Part shown: positions 50,401 through 59,400 of the stretch, in pieces
Layout of the letters: each line of letters opens with the position of its first letter
Numbering within the stretch: position 1 is the first letter of the stretch
Origin: Apoda limacodes
Taxonomy: Eukaryota > Arthropoda > Insecta > Lepidoptera > Limacodidae
Assembly: GCA_946406115.1 (NCBI GenBank)
Contig: OX291547.1
Coordinates: forward strand, 3,477,001-3,541,000
DNA: 64,000 bases
Direction: 5' to 3'
Made by a program: the position numbers and the translations under genes
Notes under the pieces: generated by a model
Told to the model about the DNA's origin: nothing
The model's input: only the letters and a program-made list of their open reading frames with translations
Database searches by the model: none

Positions 50401-53400
50401 ACATCCATGTGATCACACTGAAGATTGAGCTGCACAGCCAAGGCCATCAATAGACGAAGTGTGCTATGCCTTACAACTGGTGCAAATGTTTTAGTGTAAT
50501 CAATTCCAAAACGTTGCTTAAAAGCTCGAGCGACCAACCGTGCCTTATATCTGGACTTATTTCCCACCTCCTTTTTGATACGAAATAGCCATTTCGAATC
50601 AACAATATTCATATTTTTTTTAGGTTGTACAAGTATCCAAGTACTTTCTTTCTTTAGAGCTTCTAGCTCCTCCTGAATCCTCCTCCATTTGTTTGCATCA
50701 CACCTAGATAGAGCATCTTGCAATGTCAAAGGATCATCCTCTTCCTTGACTGCTTGGTATGTTATGTAATCCGGATACATAACTGGTTTTCTTTCTTTTA
50801 ATGAATACCGCCTTTCTGGAACTACTTCTTCTTCTTCTTGTTGTTCCATGGGTTTTTCTTAACTACTTTCATAATAATCACTCGTATCATTCTCCATTTC
50901 CACACGTCTCAAGTGTATTTGTATCCATAGACCTATCTATTTGAAAGTTTTTTTTAACACCATCATTCAATTGTTCATCTGACATAGATCCATGTATTTC
51001 ATTAGGTTGTTCGCATGGTTCACCTCCTAGTTGTAAGAAAATTGAATTTTTATTCTTTGTGTCACTGGATTCATAACAATATTTTTGTTGTTCAAAGAAC
51101 ACCACATCTCTCGCTATGTACAAATTTTCATTAGTCGGGTCAGTCAGCCTGTACCCTTTACTATTTTCGCTGTATCCAGTAAACAGGAGTTCTTTAAAGA
51201 GACTTTGACTCCCATTTTGTCCTTCTTTTATCTGAAATATGCATAAAATCTCTGCAACCAAATACCTTTAATCCTTTTAAATTAATTTTCCTTCCTGTCC
51301 ATGCTTCTTCTGGTGTTTTGTTCCAAACTGCTTTAGTTGGAGACCTATTCTTTAAATAGACGGCTGTACTCAACGCTTCTGCCCAAAATTGAGTACCCAA
51401 CTCTGCATCCTGAAGCATGCAACGAGCTTTTTCCACTAGAGTGCGGTTTGCACGCTCAGCAACACCATTTTGCTCCGGGGTATATGCAACAGTCAATTGG
51501 TGCACAATTCCATTTTCTTTAATAAACTATCAATGTTTTTATTGACATATTTTGAAGTCACTCATAATATTCAAACTACAAACACACTTCAACATTCAAA
51601 CCAGCCAGTAAGATGATAACAGATTTTCAACTCCAATATTTATAAGCTAGGTAGCCGAGATACTCTCAATGATGTTTGTAAAGAAATAAATATTCTAACG
51701 GTATCATGTCAATATATCTATGAAAATATTATGTTTGTCCGTAAATATATATCTCAATTGCCGAGGAACAGTGATAAGCACAACTTAAATACAAGAAATA
51801 AACATAAACTTGCTATGATCACACCATAACAATAATCTTAAAATCTTCGACTGCACACATACACTAAAATCGGTGTTTAGTAGAGTGTGTAAACTGTCTA
51901 ACTACCATCCTGGGATTGATCTCGGAATGATGAACTTACGCTTTCGTCGCTTCGTGTCTTGTTGGCGGGCACCGCACTCGACTCGCACTCGAGTACCATG
52001 AACGCGCCGTCATGGGCACAACTCACCTATAAACATACAATATTTTCTGACACTTACTAAACCAGATATATAAATGTAACACACACCTCTAATGTGTTGA
52101 ATACCTGCATTTCAATCGGTTTCGACATTTTGCTCAAGTACAATAATTTTTATTTGACATGGCCAGGGTTTTTATTGTGATAAAAGATACATCGGTACCC
52201 AAAAAAAAGCTAGAGAATAAAATACGCCTATGAAGATGGACCGTATTGCAGTTGATAGAAGGATTATTTTTATAAGAGAATTAAATCTTTATTTGAAAGG
52301 CGACAATTGACGCGTATCATGTACCTCATGATCTTTGTGGAAAAAAGATAGTAGGCGATAAGCAGTAGACGGCGATGTATCTCAACATGTTCAGCGACGT
52401 TGCCCAAGTTATGTTAAGTTCTCTGTACATGCAATATAATGCGAGTCGTTGTGAAACATAGCGCACTATTGTGCATCGTTGTAGTACATCAACGAAAACG
52501 AAACTAGAAAAGTCAAGAGTTCATACCTGAGGTGAGCCTTGAAAGAACTCCGGTTTCTTCCCCAGTATGTTAATCATATCCGTCACATTGCATATGGAGA
52601 CGGCGCCGTTGAAGCGCGACACAATTATTTCCTGAAAAGTTAGTGTTCTTCTTATATAACCTTTTCCAACAAGTGTATACCAATTCCTGAAATACAACAT
52701 ACAGATATTGACCGAATCTATAGATTTTTTTATGAACTCTTCGAGAGTTCTGCGTGCGTGTACGCATGTCCTACCTACAGCATTCTTTTGCATGCCATTA
52801 TTTGATACCACGAAGTTCTTGTTTTCAAGAAGAAATTAGACTTTATATAACAGAGTGAACAGTGCCTGAAACTTAGTTATGATTGAAATAATGTTTTTAA
52901 TTAGTATTTGTGCTTAAATCTACTCAAAACAGCTCGTACAGTGTACAATAGGTACTAATGTGAACTATTATAAACAGTCAAAAGGGTTTTCGACGATTAA
53001 ACTAATCTTTCGTACAATCGAAAATTACGACAGTCTAACAACTTTTTCTTGTAGCAATTTTTGACAGGCTAACAACTTTTCTTGTAGCAACATTCGACAG
53101 TCTAACAACCTTTTCTAGTACCAACAAAGTTTTAACAAATTTAACTCAAAATGAAGTGTTTCCAATGTGAGAGTGATATTACTAGGGATGATTGTGTAAT
53201 TCAATGTGATGGGTGTAAGCGAAATGTTTGTTTGACCTGCAGTATTCTGACAAGTAGCGAAACTAGGGTCATGGGGCTTAAGGCGCGACGCACTTTACCG
53301 TCGTGCTAACAATATAAGTATAGTAGCTATAAAATAATCCAACTCAGAAAATAATGAGGCTTGCAAAACTCATGACGAAAATATACTAAAAGACATTCTG

Positions 53401-56400
53401 GAAGAAGTAGTTGGCGATAGTAGAGTTTCAGCTAAAGTGTGTGTGTGAGTGTGCTCCGATTAGTTCAGACAGACAACTCAAAACCCAGGTCTTTAAAAGT
53501 GGTCATGAAAAACCGATGAGTTTGACGCTATCAATATTCTTATAAACAAGACTGAAGCACGAAAGGAAGTTAGATTTTACAATTACAGAATAACCCAGCT
53601 GCGAGAAGAACTAAACCAACTGCGCCAAAGTCTCAAAGAAAGGATGAATAAAGAAGAGAGAGACATCACTATTAAGTATGTTATAAGAATACCAAAAAAT
53701 GTAAAATTAAAAAACTTATGAACTATAATCTTCCTTACACGCAACTTACCTTTCTCCTATACCAACCAGCTGAATTTGACATTTTACTTCTCGATATAAA
53801 TGCACAAAAACCAAAATTTATAATTATTACAGGAGCCTCGTTCAATAGAAATGACAGGAATGGCACCTATGCAATACCTAACTTTACACTTTTCAAAAAA
53901 TACCGTAAAAGGGGCTTAAAGGCAGAAGGTGACAAAACAAGAGGAAGTGGCATTGCAATTTAAGTTAAAAACAGTTAATGGTATTTCAATAATAGTTCGA
54001 AAAAACAACCAATTTATGGTTGCTACAGTAGAGGCATTATGCCTTGATATACAATTTGCTTATTACTATTTATTGCTTGTTGCAGTCTATCGCGTTGATA
54101 GTAATAGCAACTGGGAAGTAGACGATTCCTGCCTACTTAATAATCTATCACATGCCTCTGAAAACAACACCACACATATTGTTGGCGATTTTAACTACCC
54201 AGATATAGCCTGGCCTATTTGTTTCGATCAAAAACTAAGTCGATCATCAGAATTATTCAAAACCATGTTTCTCGACAGCAATCTTCAACAACTAGTGTCA
54301 AACCCAACAAGATTCAGAATTAACAACTCCTTACTGGACCTCATTATGACACTTTAATATCAAACATTGACCATCGAACACCGATTGGCAAAAGTGATCA
54401 CAGCGTATATCAATATTCACATACAATATCTTACTAGCTCTTCGTCCACACAACCACAGCAAAGGCGATATTACCAGCACATAAACTTTAATAAATTTAA
54501 TCATGACCTTAGCTATGACTTAAACTCAATAGACAGTATCGAAAAGGCGGAGGAATGCTGGAATCGTTTAAAAACCATACAAAATGCAAATATTGAAAAA
54601 CACTCACCACTCAAGACAGTCAGACGAAAAAACAACAACAAACCTTGGATAAAACAAGACATAATAAACTAGAAAAACGATGACTGGGGCATTTCGCCAG
54701 TAAAGATAAGGAAGACTACATACGCTATTGACATATCAGCAATAAATGTGCCAGTGAGCCCAGAAAGTACAGAAAACACTATGAAACTAATATACTTAAA
54801 AATGGTAATAAATGTTCTTACTCTTACATACGTAGGTGCACTTCCAGTAAGGTCAGCATTCCACCCGCTATAAGAAAATATTTTGGGAACTTAGTAACAA
54901 ACCCAACAGACATCGCCACAACATTTGCCGAAGAATTTCACAAAGCATACTCGGTAGAACTAATCATACACAGCATACCAAAAATTAATAAGATTGCGCT
55001 TTTAATACTTTCAGTTGTTTACATGTACTATTACAATTAATTAAATTTAGTACTGTACTATTGTGTCATAAACAAAAAATTGTATTCGTTTAGCGTAAAA
55101 TGTGATGTTGAATAATTGAAAAATATAGAATTTATGATACGTAAATATTATTTATTAATTCATAAGCTGCACTGTGTCAAGGTAACGTCTACTAACAATT
55201 TTACTAAATATGTGCTAAAAAATACAGGGTATTTGTTTAATTTACGTTACTAACGTATATGTATTTGCTTCGTACTTTTTACATCATGCGAAATTGTGAG
55301 TATGCAGTAAAAATTTATCATTATATTACTTTCATGAAAATACATACGATTTCTCGGTTGTATGGTTACTTGACATTTAAAAATAACAATATGTCATAAC
55401 ATTTTTTCTTTTTTTTTAACTTCTGACACAGTCGCATTCATCAGAATTGTATTATTATTGTCGAAAATTGTTGTTTTGTTTCTTTTCTTTATGTTGCTTT
55501 TTAACGGTGAATATGCCTAGAAGACATAGTGTTTTGAGAAGACAGCCATGGAAAATGGTGTACGACGTGCATTGCTTTTTAAAGAGAGAGACTTGTGAAG
55601 TAGTTAATTGCTTGAAAAAAATTAAAAGTCAGATCGACCAAGCTACAGATATGCTACTCAATCACACAAACATCACTGCTGAGGGAGGTAAAGTTTATAA
55701 AATCAATAATTTAACTGACGATTCCAAAGTGCTGTTTGAATGTCTAATTGAATAAAAAAAGTTTGAGTTTGATTTTTTTTTGAATGTAATTAAAAATTTT
55801 AAAAATTTCAGATTTTTTGTTGTACATATTCTCATTGAGCTGTTGTGTGCGGTGATTAACATACAAATAGGGTGGAAGGTAACCTAGAAGTAAAAACCTG
55901 TAATTAATAAAAAAAAAAATTGTCAATTAATTCCCGCTCTGGTCTAATTTTTCTATAGCGTTTTTCTAATGTTTAATATATTTTTCAATTGATACATAAA
56001 ATATTATAACAAAAATATCTGTTATCATAAATTAATAACTATTTTGTACGCGACAGTACACATGCGCAAACATCCCCTCCACGTTCGCTTCGCCAAAATA
56101 ATGCAAACCTCTTTTAGTAGCAACTGCTTACCTAAAGATTGGAAACACGCTATAGTAACACCTATGTATAAGAATAGCGATAAAACTAACCCATCTAAAT
56201 ACAGACCTATGTCTCACTAGCAATATAGGCAAATGTATGGAGAAAATTATATCCGATTGCATTAGGCTATTTCTTAACAAGCAAAACATTGTATCTGTGA
56301 AACAACATGGTTTTGTTGAAAAGAGATTGATAGTCACCAACTTGCTGACTTGCGTGAATACATGGTCCAAGAAAAATGATCAAAAAAGAAGCATAAATGT

Positions 56401-59400
56401 AATTTATCTCGACTTCGAACATGCCTTCGATAAAGTTCCTCACCGCCGATTGCTGTTGAGCACTTTGGGATTCGAGAAAATATTTACAAAACTTATGTCA
56501 GACCCCTGTTAGAATATGCTTTTCAAGTTTGGAACCCATACTTTGCAAAAGATATTGACCTGTTGGAAAGTGTCCAAAGAAGAGCAATATAATACCCTAC
56601 GGCCTACCAAAAAACCCTATGAAGAACGCATAAAAATATTAAAATTACCTACACTTTAACACAGAAGAATGAGAGGTGATCTTATTGAGACATACAAGAT
56701 ACTTAGTAACAGATACAGTCTTCCCAACATGACAGACATGTTTTTATTGAGACATACAAGATACTTAGAAACAGATACAGTCTTCCCAACATGACAGACA
56801 TGTTTTTACTCGGGAAAAAGCTTACTCATTATGTGGTAACAGCCTCACACTAAATCGCTCATCTTCACAATTATAAGTGGCCTATTACTCTCTGAACAAT
56901 GAATATTGCTGAAATGTGAAACAAACTTCCGGTAAGTATAGTGGCTGCTAAATCCCTAAATAGCTTTAAAAGTCAACTGGATCTATGGATCCAAACGAAC
57001 TCATGACTAAATAATAAAGAAGAAAAAATGCCAATTATTAAGACTGCACCAGTGCAGTGATGTCGACACATCAGCAAATATGCTGCTCATCCATAATAAA
57101 ATAATAATAATCTAAACAAATATCACATTGGATTTTTCAATCAGCTGACAAACCTCGTTACTCCACCAGTTGACATCACCCGCGTAATACGTCATAGCAT
57201 CTTTCTTCACTTGTTTTTCATCTTTGACTAGAGGGTTCTGCAAGTCATGCTCTGGTTGCAAGGTCAATGGCCAACGATAGAGAAGCTTCAGTATAGGTAG
57301 TCGCCACACAGATATGTCTCCATTACAGTGGAGACAAACCAGCTTGCTGCCATCGGGCGACAGCGCCATGTGCACTATGAAAGCCTATATAAAACAATTA
57401 CGTTCCTTTATATCACTTTCAATTTAAGAAAAAGAAATATAAAATAAGGATTAGCCACAGTAATTATATTGTATGTAAGTCCATATAAATCACAACCAAT
57501 TATCATTTTAGGACAATTAGGTTATAATTTTAAATAGGTTCTCGAGTGCCGACCACGGATCGGAAGTCGCAGCGTGGGACGGCCTCCTACCAAGTGAAAA
57601 TACGGCATGGTTAAGGTCGCAGTAGAATCAGGCGGCTCAAAACCGACGGTTGTTAAGACATTGTTGGTCAACCTCCAGCAGTGGAGGTTTTCTGGCTGGG
57701 TCAGCAAGAAATAGTATAAATATAATAAATTAAGAATGCATGGAATTCCATGGAAAAAAACCAAATGTAAACGAAAAATGAATTGTTGTGTCTTTTTGCT
57801 GAAATAATCAAATAAAAACAAAACATTTTTTGCGTCAATTTTCAAAAGCCATATTAAGAAATAATTTTGATTTAGCATTAGTGACATAGAAGCCAAATCA
57901 AAATCTTTTATGAACTATGTTTTTATAATGAACCAGATCTTGAGCCTGCTTTTAAGACAAATCCTACGTACAAACATGCCCAAATGATTGGCTAATCGAA
58001 CTCACCAGATGCTTTGAGGACAGGAAGGGTACATAGAGATTAAATCGTTCATTGGCGAGCTGCGCCTCGAGCTCGTCGGAGACCACGGACAGCTTGTAGA
58101 ACGGCTCGTCGTTCACGATGCGCCACGCCGTGATGCCCGCGCTCACAGGGGATGACGGGTTCTAGCGACAAATAATGTATGAACTAAGTGATAAGTGAAA
58201 AGGTAGTTTGAAATCTAATGGTGAAAGATTAATTTAGTATTAGCGTTAAATACCTTGTGATGTCTGGGTAGGCCAGCGACATACAGCGTAGGTTCACGGT
58301 AGGCGAGCGCTGCGACACCTGCCGGGAACCGGAACGTGTGATGCAGCGTGTAGCTTTCCGTCTGAGAAACGAGGTATCCGCGCAACTTGCCCTCGTATGT
58401 TGTTATCACTACCTCCCAGTTCCTGCACACACGCATTCATCGACAACTTCAACTGGCACACCGGTCTTAAAAGTTTCAAGTATTTAGTCTTAGGTGATAA
58501 TTAAATTATAGTTCTCACCATTTGTTATCTTTTACTCTTAAAGGCATAAAAATTATATCAGCAACCGCATGGGTATTGTCTGTACATTCTAATCCTCCTG
58601 GTCTAGAACAATCCTGTAACACAATAAGAAGCAAGAATTTATACAAAAAATGCTGCAAATTTGACAATCATAACCTTTTACTTGGTTTAGTAAAACACAA
58701 TTAAAGACGAATTTTAGTACATACTTACAATAGAAATGTTAAACAGGTTTGAAGCAGTTAGGTCGAAAAAGCTGACGACACCATTCCCATAAGCCAGAGC
58801 AAGAAATGAACAGTCTGGACTCCACACTAATTTACGCCACTGCGGATAAGCATCGCGGCTAACTGGAAAACAAATTACCTCTATCTACATTTTACAAAAA
58901 AAATAATCATGAAATCAACCGACGAATCAAAGTTACCGACGTAGGTCGAATAGTTAGAGTTTGAGTGATAGCAAGGGAAGCTATACATACAGTCAGTAAA
59001 ATAAAAGAGTACAAAAACTCTTTCCCTTCTCATGCTCGAAAAGTGTATTATAAAACAGCGTAGGCGGACTAAAATGCGTTATTAGTCCTTAGGGGCTAAA
59101 TTAATTATTTTTTTAATTTTTAAATTCATTTTTTCAATTCGATTCGACCCGTATGTATATAATATTGTCAGAATTGCACAGTTTTTGTATATGTTAGTCT
59201 ATAGCAGCTTGAGTGACAAATTTCATATGTGTATGTAAACAATATTTTTTAGTTGGATTTGGTATAGTATAACTTAGGGAACAGTGCAAGTTTCATTAAA
59301 AATCGGTTTAGTAGTTTTTGATATAGAGAGTTAAATGTGTATCAGTCACGAAGAAAATGTATCGTTGGCTTAGCAGCGTAATTCTAAAACATGTCATATT

